A program made the translations under genes and the position numbers. Positions 8,555-18,200 of a DNA stretch of 64,000 nucleotides are shown here, piece after piece. This stretch comes from CALOCV01 sp942491955 (GTDB lineage Bacteria; Chlamydiota; Chlamydiia; Chlamydiales; CALOCV01), in contig CALOCV010000008.1 of assembly GCA_942491955.1 (NCBI GenBank), positions 11,221-75,220 on the forward strand. The letters run 5' to 3'. Each line of letters starts with the position of its first letter. Position 1 is the stretch's first letter. The notes beneath the pieces were generated by a model, which made no database searches, was not told the origin of the DNA, and was given only the letters and a program-made list of their open reading frames with translations.

Positions 8555-9550
8555 ATGTTCTTCTTTAACCTCACGTTCCATTAACCGTTTGACAGCATCT
8601 TGTGGGGGCATTTTTTCGTAGATGATGGAGTGGACCAGTTGGGTGATAGGCATAGGCACATCGAGTTGTCGGCTCAGTTCTAGAGCTGAGAGGGCTGTAT
8701 AGGCTCCTTCGACGACCATCCCAACGTGCTGTTTTGCTCCCTCTGGAGCTTCGCCTTGAGCGAGATAGAGTCCGTAGCGGAAGTTGCGGCTCATGGTTGA
8801 GCTACACGTTAGGCAGAGATCGCCCATTCCCGACAAACCGTTCAATGTCTCGGAATGCGCGCCTCGTCGGATAGCTAATTTACGCATCTCGTGCAACCCT
8901 CGCGTCATGAGAGCGGCTCGGCTGCTGGCACCAAACCCAAGACCCTCTCCGATGCCGCAAGCAATAGCGATGATATTTTTTAAAGCGCCTCCATAGGCGA
9001 CTCCCATGAGATCGCTATTGGGATAGACTCGGAAATAAGGCGTATGGAAAAGGTGGCAAATGGCATTCCTCGTCTCTTCCACTCCACACGCTCCAACCAC
9101 TGATGTAGGAACCTGCCGGATGACATCTTCGGCAAAGCTTGGGCCACTCAAAACCCCTACATGTTGTCGGCACGACTCTCCTAATATCTCGATGACTACA
9201 TCGGGGAGTATCAGTCCCGTCCCCTGTTCAATTCCCTTGGATGTGATCACAATAGGACATGAAAAGAATCCCATTCTTTCTTTCACTGCTTGGAATACGG
9301 GGCGGAGACCTGCTGAGGTGACCGATTCGACAATGCAATCGACTCCCTCCAAGGCCTCATCTAAAGAAGATGTTGGAATCAACGACGAAGGTAAAGGAAT
9401 TCCTGGGAAAAAGGGGTGTTCCCCCTTTGTTTTTAACTGCTCCACGCGTTCGGGTTGGTTTGACCAAAGAGTCACATCAAACCCTTTCCGAGCGAGAAGA
9501 ACCGCTAGGCAAAACCCCCAAGACCCTGCACCTAAATATCCGATTTTCAT
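8549..9550 (-). CDS. gpsA: Glycerol-3-phosphate dehydrogenase [NAD(P)+]
   Basis: 333 aa. The start at 9550 (MKIGYLGAGSWG) is chosen because its ATG overlaps the upstream gene's TGA (ATGA), and the protein then begins directly at the Rossmann dinucleotide motif GAGSWG. Family blocks seen: ITSKGIEQGT, GPSFAEDV, and the catalytic-lysine region YGGALKNIIAIACGIGEGLGFG, then GMGDLCLTC. It reduces dihydroxyacetone phosphate to sn-glycerol 3-phosphate, the backbone for phospholipids, in the cytosol. Adjacency to the UDP-sugar pyrophosphorylase is the same as CT714-CT715 in C. trachomatis. A strong terminator follows. Confidence 0.95.
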   Translation of the reverse strand: MKIGYLGAGSWGFCLAVLLARKGFDVTLWSNQPERVEQLKTKGEHPFFPGIPLPSSLIPTSSLDEALEGVDCIVESVTSAGLRPVFQAVKERMGFFSCPIVITSKGIEQGTGLILPDVVIEILGESCRQHVGVLSGPSFAEDVIRQVPTSVVGACGVEETRNAICHLFHTPYFRVYPNSDLMGVAYGGALKNIIAIACGIGEGLGFGASSRAALMTRGLHEMRKLAIRRGAHSETLNGLSGMGDLCLTCSSTMSRNFRYGLYLAQGEAPEGAKQHVGMVVEGAYTALSALELSRQLDVPMPITQLVHSIIYEKMPPQDAVKRLMEREVKEEHL

Positions 9551-10881
9551 AGCTTTCCTTTCCATGCATGGAGACGTTTTTCTGTAGGATAGTAAAACCA
9601 GGGATCCAATTCAAAGGGTTGGTCAGGAGGTTCTTTTTTTGTCACTTCTTGGTAAACGATGCGATCGCGTTTTTCAAGTGCTTCCTGCACATGGAGGATT
9701 CCATCCCTTCCCGTGGTATTCTTCAGGGGGGCGAAACACCGTTCACGAGGAGCCAAGAGAACACCAACACCCGTTGTTGCCCGTTGTAAAACATCGAAAA
9801 GGAACATTTCATATTTATTTGCTTGAATCGCTTTTGCTTGATCTTTTTGGGCTGGCACCCACCATTGCAACCATTTTTTTGCCTGGTGCAGAGGAAGAGC
9901 TCCTTTATTGTGAGCAAGCTTAATAAAATCCATAGCGAGAGTCATATTTGTCAAATTGGCGTGGCGATAGAAAAGAGTATTTTCTTGATCTCGCTTGTCT
10001 CGATCTAACGGAGAAATTTCAAAATATTCTTTCACGATAATTTTACGATCTTGTTCGACGATCAATCCTACCTTCTCTTCGGAATCTTCTCTTTCTGTCG
10101 CTTTGAGAACGGCATCAAAACCATTTTCTTCGTGCAAGCCGATCATCTCAGCATCAAAAGGGTCTGCAAGAGGATTATCGATTTGTATGACATGAACATA
10201 GCGAACCCCTTGTTCCACCCATTGCGAGAAAATTTCCGACTCGACGAAAGCAGAAAGGGCTCCCCCATTCCCATTCGGACCTTCCGATACCGTTGCTGGC
10301 CCTTCGAGGAAGAGATTGCCCTGATCATCAAGGGCAGGGTAGTTGCCTTGAGAAAAGAAAAAGCATTGTTTCTCTTCTAATCCAAAACGATGGTGTTCAA
10401 CAAACGCCCTTTGTACCTCTTCATCATTAAGGGTCGATGTCATGAAAGCGACGGGAAGAGAACGCTCAGCCCGCTCGCTGGCAGCAAGGATTTTTTCCGC
10501 CACGAGCTGGTATAGAGACTTTCCATGAATCAGTGTGATGGGAAACAGCCCTTTTGCTTCGGGAAAACGGAGGCGTGTCCCTTGTCCTCCAGAGAGAACC
10601 AAACACCCCACTTTCCCCTCTTGCAGGATCGAAAGCCCTTTTTTTTCTCTCTCTTGATTGCCCCATGCTGCCCAAGAAGAGAGAGGACCAATGGTTCCTT
10701 TATCCTTAGACTGAGGTTGTTCCTGAAAAAAAGCCCTTTGTTCGTCGAAACGGCTGAAATCGAGATGGAGAATCTGTTGTTCTAATCTCTCTTTTTGGCT
10801 TTGTGACAGACTTTCCCAATGATCCAACAAATGACTTTGCTCGATCGATCGGAGTCTTTCTACGGCTTCGCTATAAGACAT
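9547..10881 (-). CDS. UDP-sugar pyrophosphorylase, UAP1/UDPGP family
   Basis: 444 aa from ATG 10881 (MSYSEAVERLRSIEQ); this start overlaps the end of the heptosyltransferase gene by 22 bases and has a purine-rich ribosome site. The UTP-binding loop reads LSGGQGTRLRFPEAKGLFPI; further UAP1-like blocks are GNGGALSAF and HVIQIDNPLADPFD. The protein is the eukaryote-like type that makes UDP-GlcNAc or UDP-glucose from UTP and sugar-1-phosphate. The exact sugar cannot be told from sequence. UDP-GlcNAc would feed lipid A and, through MurA (54.1 kb), the peptidoglycan precursors. Operon with gpsA by ATGA overlap. Confidence 0.87.
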   Translation of the reverse strand: MSYSEAVERLRSIEQSHLLDHWESLSQSQKERLEQQILHLDFSRFDEQRAFFQEQPQSKDKGTIGPLSSWAAWGNQEREKKGLSILQEGKVGCLVLSGGQGTRLRFPEAKGLFPITLIHGKSLYQLVAEKILAASERAERSLPVAFMTSTLNDEEVQRAFVEHHRFGLEEKQCFFFSQGNYPALDDQGNLFLEGPATVSEGPNGNGGALSAFVESEIFSQWVEQGVRYVHVIQIDNPLADPFDAEMIGLHEENGFDAVLKATEREDSEEKVGLIVEQDRKIIVKEYFEISPLDRDKRDQENTLFYRHANLTNMTLAMDFIKLAHNKGALPLHQAKKWLQWWVPAQKDQAKAIQANKYEMFLFDVLQRATTGVGVLLAPRERCFAPLKNTTGRDGILHVQEALEKRDRIVYQEVTKKEPPDQPFELDPWFYYPTEKRLHAWKGKL

Positions 10882-11945
10882 CGTTTCTCTTTTTCCTTCT
10901 CTAACCAATAGGAAAGCTGTTGCATCACTTCGTTCACGGTGATCTCTTTCATGCACCGAAAGTCGATGGGGCATTCACGGAGATAACAAGGAGAGCACGA
11001 AACATGCTTGTGGATCACACTTCCTCCTCCATACGGACCTGTTGTCACCGAGTTCGTCGAACCAAATAGGGCCACCAAAGGCTTCTGGAATGCCGCAGCG
11101 ACATGCATGGGTCCACTATCATTCGTCAGAAATACAGAACAGGCGTTAATAAGAGCCATCATTTCGCGCAACGATGTTTTTCCCGCAAGATTCACCACCC
11201 TTTCAGGGAGACCGGAACAAATGTCATCGACAAGAGGAGCTCCGTGCCCATCACCGAAAAACAAGATCGATACACTATCATCGCGAAGAAGGCGTTCGGC
11301 AACTTCTCGAAACCGTTCGGGCAACCAACATTTTGCTGAACCAAATGCAGCGCCTGGATTGATGCCGACGATGATCTTATCGCATCCAATTCGATGCTTC
11401 CTCAATCGTTCTTGAGCCTCTTTTTGTTCTTGTTCCGTAACATAAAGCTTTGGCAACGTATCGGATAGAGGAACACCCAACGGAGTGAGAAGATTCTTAT
11501 ACGTCACAACAAGGTGTTGCCGTTCTTTTTCAATAGGGAATGGAAGAGCGTGTGTTAAAAGCCAATCGCGACAATTGCCTTTGTAGCCAACCCGTTCACG
11601 CACCCCTCCTCGCCAAAACCACCAAGCAGAGGAGAAAGAATTCGTCAAAAGAATCCCGAATTCGTATTTCCCTTTTTGTAGTGGAGCGATGATATTGCGA
11701 TGTTCCATCCGCCGCAACCATCCGCTCGGTTTATGAAAACTAAAAATCTCGTCGATATTGGGATCGTGCTGCAATAGTGGAGCCACATTACTTTGGCACA
11801 TCACAGCCATTTTCGTTTCGGGATAGTGGTGACGAAGGTCAAAAAGGATCGGTGTTGCCATAACACAATCTCCTAACCAATTTGGCATACGTACCAAGAT
11901 CGATTCTGGTACTGAAGAAAGCAGAGATATTTCTTTTTGTTGCAT
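10860..11945 (-). CDS. waaF: Lipopolysaccharide heptosyltransferase II-type glycosyltransferase (GT9)
   Basis: 361 aa, normal length for the family. N-terminal acceptor half: RMPNWLGDCVMATPILFDLR. C-terminal ADP-heptose-binding half: GINPGAAFGSAKCWLPERF, then NLAGKTSLREMMALI and FLTNDSGPMHVAAAFQKPLVALFGS. Transfers heptose to LPS inner core on the cytoplasmic face of the inner membrane. Heptose use in Chlamydiota varies, so the actual donor sugar is inference. First gene of a minus-strand run with the UDP-sugar pyrophosphorylase and gpsA. Confidence 0.85.
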   Translation of the reverse strand: MQQKEISLLSSVPESILVRMPNWLGDCVMATPILFDLRHHYPETKMAVMCQSNVAPLLQHDPNIDEIFSFHKPSGWLRRMEHRNIIAPLQKGKYEFGILLTNSFSSAWWFWRGGVRERVGYKGNCRDWLLTHALPFPIEKERQHLVVTYKNLLTPLGVPLSDTLPKLYVTEQEQKEAQERLRKHRIGCDKIIVGINPGAAFGSAKCWLPERFREVAERLLRDDSVSILFFGDGHGAPLVDDICSGLPERVVNLAGKTSLREMMALINACSVFLTNDSGPMHVAAAFQKPLVALFGSTNSVTTGPYGGGSVIHKHVSCSPCYLRECPIDFRCMKEITVNEVMQQLSYWLEKEKEKRCLIAKP

Positions 11946-11967
11946 AACGCTATTTACAGAAAACCGG

Positions 11968-11997
11968 TTGAGAATCAGTATAAGGGAAACCTATATT
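11968..11997 (+). promoter_or_regulatory. Candidate sigma-70 promoter for the coiled-coil/ruvC/ruvA run
   Basis: TTGAGA at 11968-11973, an 18-base spacer, and TATATT at 11992-11997, in the short gap between divergent waaF and the coiled-coil gene. The predicted transcript start would leave a very short leader before AGAGGT and GTG 12013. Confidence 0.35.
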
Positions 11998-12012
11998 CCC
12001 TCAAAGAGGTGT

Positions 12013-13074
12013 CCTGTGGTTGCCATGCAAGATCCCCCATCTCTCCCCATAGATATTCACCAAAAAAGCTCTTTTCTTGAACAGATGAAGCGTCTTTTCA
12101 GCGTGATGAAGAATAAATACACAAAGCATATTTCACTAATAAAGAAAGAGTTAGAGAATTTAAAGGAAGAGAATAAAAAATTCCAACGCTACCAAGAAGA
12201 AAACATTTCTTTGTGCAAACAGATCGATAAATTGAAAGAACAACTCGAAAAGAAACCACTCCCACCGCCACCCAAAGAACCTACATGGGAAGAAAAAAAC
12301 CACAAAATCCAACTCCAAGAGAGGGTCATCGCTTTTTTGCAAGAAAGAGTCGAAGGAGAAAAACTCTCTGCCGCTCAACTCCAGCACACTCTTATTGAAC
12401 TTCAAACAAAAATCCGCCAATAGGAAGAGAATCATGGGGAGCATGGAGAAAAAACTCTCTTCCCCCTCCCTCCAAAACCACATCCTCACAACGATGTGGT
12501 CGTTAAAGAGATGGAGCAAGAGAATGAGAAACTGCGCCAACAGCAGCTGGAAGCCGAGAAAACAAGTAAAGAATTCGAAGAACAGCTCGTCCACCTAAAA
12601 CAAACGCACCAAGAACAACGCCAAGAGTGGGAAGAGACCATAAGAACCTTGCTAGAAGAAAAAAAACTCCTGCAACAGGGATTGGAAAATTATGAAAAAG
12701 AACTCGAAGACAAAGAATTTCGCATGAAAACCGCTCAACAACATCTGGCAAAAAAAGTAAAAGAGAACACCCTCCTCAATGAAGACCTCGAACGCAACCA
12801 GGCTGAGAAAAAAGAGATCGAAACGCGATATAGCCACTATGTAGCGCAATACAAAGAGATGCAGGAGATCGTCAAGCGACAACAAGAACACGAATCGAGA
12901 TCCCATTCACAGTGGCAAGAGGCTTTGCATTCCTTGGAAGTGCAGTTAGAAAAAAAAGATGAGAAGTTTTTTGCCATTTTTGAGAAGTATAAAAACCTCG
13001 AAGAGAGGTACAATCAAGTCCAGGGCCTCTTTCACAACCTCGGCCATATCATGCACAATGAACCACCAGAATAA
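12013..13074 (+). pseudogene. Coiled-coil protein gene interrupted by an in-frame amber codon
   Basis: One continuous frame except for TAG at 12421-12423. The upstream part encodes about 136 residues, the downstream part over 190, both almost entirely coiled coil (heptads such as LIKKELENLKEENKKF and LEEKKLLQQGLENYEKELE). No further stop occurs between the amber and the end, and a CAG-to-TAG change would explain it. The start is GTG 12013 (AGAGGT five bases upstream) or ATG 12025. The 3' end overlaps ruvC by 17 bases. C. trachomatis also has an unannotated gene (CT503) beside ruvC, so a conserved gene is likely. Alternatives: recent nonsense mutation, readthrough, or a base error. A second start at 12496 could yield the C-terminal part. 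Confidence 0.7.
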
Positions 13075-13576
13075 CTCCTCTCTTCTTATTCTCGGCATCG
13101 ACCCAGGAACGCGTATCAGTGGATTCGGTCTTATCCGAAAAGACGGATCCTCTCTTTCCCCAGTGGATTATGGATGTATCCGCCCTCCTCCAACAAAAAC
13201 CCTTACGGAGCGGTATGAAATCCTATTTGATGGAATCGACGCCCTCATTGAACGCTACCAACCCCATGAAATGGCTGTCGAGACCCAATATGTGCAAAAA
13301 AATATCCAAAGCGCGATAAAATTGGGAATGGCACGGGGCATTATTATCATTGCTGCACGAAAAAAAGGCATTCCCGTTTTTGAATATTCCCCCGCCAAAG
13401 CAAAAAAAGCCGTTGTCGGCAACGGCAGGGCGAGCAAACAACAAGTGCAAGGGATGATACGCATGCGTCTCCAGCTATCCAAAATCCCCGAACCCGAAGA
13501 TGCCGCCGATGCCCTGGCCCTTGCGGTATGTCACGCACAAGCAAGACAACTTGGTTTTACTTTACAAGAACTTTAG
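13058..13576 (+). CDS. ruvC: Crossover junction endodeoxyribonuclease RuvC
   Basis: 172 aa from ATG 13058 (MNHQNNSSLLILGIDPGT). The longer open frame back to 12959 lies in the coiled-coil gene and is not used. Acidic active-site residues are recognisable: D in GIDPGTRISGFG, E in AVETQYVQKN, and the C-terminal acidic pair in PEPEDAADALALAVCHA. Resolves Holliday junctions together with RuvAB; ruvA follows nine bases later. The gene overlaps the preceding coiled-coil gene, so translation may be coupled. Confidence 0.95.
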   Translation: MNHQNNSSLLILGIDPGTRISGFGLIRKDGSSLSPVDYGCIRPPPTKTLTERYEILFDGIDALIERYQPHEMAVETQYVQKNIQSAIKLGMARGIIIIAARKKGIPVFEYSPAKAKKAVVGNGRASKQQVQGMIRMRLQLSKIPEPEDAADALALAVCHAQARQLGFTLQEL

Positions 13577-13584
13577 GCTTTAAC

Positions 13585-14205
13585 ATGTACGCTTATCTCA
13601 AAGGAACGCTCGTCGAAGCCTCTACAGATCGCCTTATCCTCGATGTTCACGGTATCGGGTACGATATTCGTGTACCCATTCACCTATTCTCAACACTCCC
13701 ACCAATGGGCTCAACGGTCCAGCTTTTCACGACACTTGTCATACGCGAGTTATCACACACTTTATACGGATTCCTTCACTCACATGAGCGTGACCTCTTT
13801 CTTCTCCTTATCGAAGCCAAAGGGATCGGACCCAGAATGGCCCTTAGCCTAATGGGACACCTCTCCTATGAAGCCTTCCTCCACGCTGTGCAACAACACG
13901 ACGCCCGTGCACTCAGTCGCGTACCTGGCATTGGCAAGAAGACAGCAGAACGACTCCTCCTTGAGCTACATGACAAAGTCACCTCTTGGAAAAAAGCACC
14001 CTTTCCGATCTCACACGCGGGGCCAAACGCCGTCTCTTCTTCGGTACAGGACGCGATACAAGCGCTTGTCAATTTAGGATATACCCATCCTACTGCGAAA
14101 GATGCGGTTGATCGAGCGCGGAAAGAAAGTGAGGTGGATTATGATGACACCGGATCGCTGATCACAGCAGCATTAAAAACCTGTCTTCACACTTCAAACA
14201 GCTAA
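13585..14205 (+). CDS. ruvA: Holliday junction branch-migration protein RuvA
   Basis: 206 aa from ATG 13585 (MYAYLKGTLVEA). OB-fold domain first, then the two helix-hairpin-helix motifs AKGIGPRMALSLMG and VPGIGKKTAERLLLEL, then a proline/serine linker and the RuvB-binding domain III (IQALVNLGY). Binds four-way junctions as a tetramer and recruits RuvB (ruvB is not in this window). The end is odd: after AALK, the last codons TCLHTSNS match a repeat arm found at 32399 (ACCTGTCTTCA.ACTTCAAA), suggesting the 3' end was overwritten by an inserted repeat. Confidence 0.95.
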   Translation: MYAYLKGTLVEASTDRLILDVHGIGYDIRVPIHLFSTLPPMGSTVQLFTTLVIRELSHTLYGFLHSHERDLFLLLIEAKGIGPRMALSLMGHLSYEAFLHAVQQHDARALSRVPGIGKKTAERLLLELHDKVTSWKKAPFPISHAGPNAVSSSVQDAIQALVNLGYTHPTAKDAVDRARKESEVDYDDTGSLITAALKTCLHTSNS

Positions 14206-14428
14206 TGAACGGACACTTCCCTCATGCCTAATACCATTATCAGAAATAACCTTGAAAATTTCATGATACTGGCCATAAATTCTTCAGAGCTATAGGGTCT
14301 TGCCCACAACGTTTAAACCCGAGTTGCGACCTACATCACGCATGAACACAGCCGAGTTTGCCGAGTGGGAGGATACGAGCCGAAGTCCAAGTCTGGACTT
14401 GGACGAGGTGCGTATCATTCCAATCGAC
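14206..14428. other. Intergenic interval with a small hairpin
   Basis: No gene seen. The only structure noted is GTCCAAGT-CTGG-ACTTGGAC at 14385-14404. It separates ruvA from the convergent F-box gene. Confidence 0.4.
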
Positions 14429-15064
14429 TTAAGGATTGTTGGTATTTTCAACATCTTCTTTGTCCAAACTCACTGAAACGCCAGGGCTAACTTCTATAGA
14501 AGTTCCTTTTAGTAGTTCTTTAATGGAATCTCTAAATTTTTCTTTATCAATAGATCCCCAGGTAAAGCCAAAATAAGATTCAACAAAGACCTGATTGCTT
14601 GGTTCTGGATAACTAAAACAGGCTACCCACATATTGTCATTAGTATATCTTTTAAAAAGAGTTATAATATTTTTTTCATCATTAGTTATTTTAACCTTAA
14701 TCGAAATAAAAGGTCTTTTGTAGCTATCTAATCCTCTCATCACAGGAGACGTCATTTCATCAATCTTAAAAAAATTTAGACAATCGTTCTTCCGATCCCC
14801 AACATTTAATACTGGTAACTCAATCATTTGTTTAGGGCCATAACAATCAAATGCCGCCGCAATGTTTTCCGGCAAACGACTAAGTCCCGTTTTGTCAAAC
14901 AGGTATGTTATTTTTGATTTTTTAAACTCGTTATTGTCAACCAACCGTTTCCACGATCGACAAACTTCCCGACATGCAACTTGTGATTTAATGTCTAAAA
15001 AAGAAAACACTACATTGTGTAATTCCTTTGGTAGAAAAATACCATTAGATTTAGATATTTCCAT
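14429..15064 (-). CDS. F-box domain protein, eukaryotic-like candidate effector
   Basis: 211 aa from ATG 15064 (AGAGGTAAGGCA upstream); the frame is open 29 codons further. Residues about 10-50 read as an F-box: LPKELHNVVFSFLD, then VACREVCRSWKRLVDNNEFKK, with the conserved LP, the FLD turn, and the CR.W hydrophobic pair. The rest has no recognised repeats. F-box proteins bridge substrates to SKP1-cullin ubiquitin ligases in eukaryotes. Bacteria lack this system, so a bacterial F-box protein is most likely injected into the host cell. No signal peptide is seen. The gene is markedly AT-richer than its neighbours, consistent with acquisition. Confidence 0.7.
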   Translation of the reverse strand: MEISKSNGIFLPKELHNVVFSFLDIKSQVACREVCRSWKRLVDNNEFKKSKITYLFDKTGLSRLPENIAAAFDCYGPKQMIELPVLNVGDRKNDCLNFFKIDEMTSPVMRGLDSYKRPFISIKVKITNDEKNIITLFKRYTNDNMWVACFSYPEPSNQVFVESYFGFTWGSIDKEKFRDSIKELLKGTSIEVSPGVSVSLDKEDVENTNNP

Positions 15065-15248
15065 TGCCTTACCTCTGTAATGAAAAAGACAGGGAATTGT
15101 GCCATTTCCTCGTGTTAAAGACCACAAAAACTTTTTCCATTGCAGAAACAAAGTGGAAATTTCTACTTTATCCCTAAATAAAAAAAATATTTGATTTAAT
15201 CTGTTTTTTTTATTACAATGTGTCGATTGCTTTCCTTGAGGTATTCAT

Positions 15249-18200
15249 TTGTCCTTCTCCTTCCTTGCTTCTACAAAAAATCGTTTCGAGACACTACAAC
15301 GTTTCATTTTCCCAGCAGAAAATGCAACGGAGGCGGCCGATCAACTCCAAAAAGGCGAGGCGCAATCGTCACAATATGTAAAACAATCCGGAAAAAAGAG
15401 AGATTTTTCCTCCCTTCCAAGAGATGTACAACTTTCCCGCACACAATGGCAACATACCCATCGCATAGGGAAACTTTTCCATTTTTTTGAGCAAATTATT
15501 GCCCTATTCGAGCGACTTTGGCCCAACCGCCCCCCTTCGATCGACTACCGCCTATTCCACAATCTCACCTCTTCAAATGCGACATTGTGCAAATCCCCCT
15601 CTCTAACAAGCGAGACAAAAGCCCACTTGAGTGAAATTTTGTCTTTTTCCATTGATTTCTTAAAAAAAGAAAAATCGAAGGAAAAAATTTCCTCATCTCT
15701 CATTCAAGAGCTTATACAATGTAAAAAATGGTCCAAAAAACTCGAATCAATTCAAAAATCGACCGATCTACGAAAACAAGACGCTGTAACGAAGGAAATC
15801 GCCAACGATATCGTGACTCGGGTAAAAAAAATAAAACCAGGAGCCTCTCTCCTAATCCCAGGGGTTGGATGACTCCAATTCCAGCTGACGATGGCGATGC
15901 CCTTTACCGCGTAACAAAACAAGAGGGAGGAACCTTCACCTTCACTCTTATCTCCAAAAATCCGGCCATCCAAACCGCAGCCACATTACCTGCAGCAGGA
16001 AAGGAGAAAATTCTTCCCCAACAGACCTTTGAGAATCTCTCCATTGAGGAACTGACTAACCCTTTTTTGTGGCAGCAACTCCTCGATATCCAAACGTTGC
16101 AACAAGGATGTCCTTCAGCTGGATTGACGACGTTGCATGCTCTCCTTCACCCCCTTCTCTAACCGCTTAGCTCCTCCAACCGATGATCCGAAAGCCTTCA
16201 CAACACCACAACACCAAAGCACGCAAGGGAAAAATCTTTGGGAAGTTATCGACTCCGTGGTTTTCCCAAATGAGAAAAAAGCCGAAAGGCGCGAACGTTT
16301 CCACCTCTATCACGATCTGACACTTTTCTCCCGATTCTTCCGACAAACTTACACGGAACTCAACACCAACCAGACCTGCCAAACTCTTCTTCGAGAGGGA
16401 ATGCAAAATCTCTCGAGAAAAGCAAGCCTCCTCTATGAGAGAGGCATGCTGAACGAAAAAGAACTCACTACTCTCCAGAAGGAATTGCAAATTGTCGAAC
16501 AAACTCTTATGCAGACACCTCAAGAAAAAGACAAGAAGAACCCATGGCATCAATCCTTCATCAAACCGTTTTCTACCCGTTTTGACTATAAAACATCCGA
16601 TCTCTCCCCGATCTCTCCTATGAGTGTCCAACAATTCACGCGCCCACCGAAAAATAATGGCGCCTCTCTCCCATCAATCCCTCCCTTTCCCGAACCTCTC
16701 TCCACCGATTCCCTTCCCTCCAATGATCTATCTTCAAACTCTCCATTAGAAGCACTCAAAAAAATTTCCTCTTTCATTTCCGAATGGAGCACTCTCCTAC
16801 AAGAACAACAATATTCTCTCCTCAAAAAGCGTATCGAAGAGACTCTTCTGACGTTTCCCTTCCCTGCAGATCCTTCTATTTTTGCCTCCCTATCCCCTCA
16901 AGAGACGCAGCAAGCTTGTGAAGAGATCCACCGCATCACCCAACTTCTTTGCCAAGCTTGTCGCAATAGCCAAACGACACTTCCTAAGCATGTCCTTCTC
17001 ATAACAACTCTTACTCTCCTCCAACAAAAAATCGCTCTAGTCCATCCCGAACAGAGCCTCCTCGCCTCTACTTTCCGCTGCCGCTATATAGAACGGGTAG
17101 CAACCGCTTTTGACGACAAGCGTTTGCTCCATCATTTAGACGAACAAAAGCCCTACTCCTATACCCCCCTTATTCAAACCATTAACGCGTGGACAAAAAT
17201 CCCCGACAACGCCCTTTCAAAGGGACATAGTCAAAACGATATCCTAGCTCTCTACAAAAAAAATAAGAAAAACCCTCTCCTTACCACTCTAGCAGCAGAA
17301 CTTCGTTGTATCGATGAACTCATTCCTATCATCAAAGAAAAATCCCGATCTTATTATAGGGAAAAAATTTTTGAATCACCCTTACGCCCCTTTACCTGGA
17401 CCGCTTTGCGAGCCGCTCTTTCTCATGCCGATGTCTCGAAGGGGGGGTATCAGAACGACCTTGAAAAGCTTAGCCTTGAAAAAAAACTTGAATCTGATGT
17501 CTTTAATATCCCGGTAGAAATGACGCCCGAATCCATTGTCGATGACCCGTTTTATATTGCGACCCAACTCAACAAACAGATTAAAGAACCTCTTGTCTTT
17601 GAACAATCGACAAATCCTGGACTATCCAAAGAAGATCTCCGTGATATTTTTTTTCTTTTTACAGAAAAAATGCCGATCCAACAGATGATGAGCCTTCTCC
17701 AAGAAAAACCCCATTTACTCGACTCTCCCGACGTGCGCGCCCTTTGTTATCACATCCCATTCGATTGCCCTTTCGATCGGGGATTGAGACATTATTTTAG
17801 CTATTCCCATTCCACAAAGAACTCATCTTTGTCATTTACTAAAAATTTCTCCAACAACTTTATTCCACAGAAATGGCGCTCTTCCAGTTCCTTCGATGTC
17901 GAACACCAATGGAATCCCTCCATCCTCGACCACTTTCCCGAATGGATTCGCAAGCAGGTGGCCTTTAATAGCAGCCAAGGAAACATCGAACGCGCCCTAT
18001 TTCTCATTGAGTTCAACCACCGATGGATTCGGGAGTGTCGTAAACAGAGTACAGAACTTGGCCAAAAAGGGGTCGACAATGCCCCCGATTATCTCCCACT
18101 ACTCGAAGAGTGGGCTCGCCAATCGCTCTTACCCCATCACCCTCTTACTCCACACAAAAATGCGATCTGGAAAGAACTCCTCCACCACTACATCGACAAA

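Noticed and set aside
12959..13057. N-terminal extension of RuvC
   Set aside because: Out-of-frame reading of the coiled-coil gene; the RuvC fold begins at ATG 13058.
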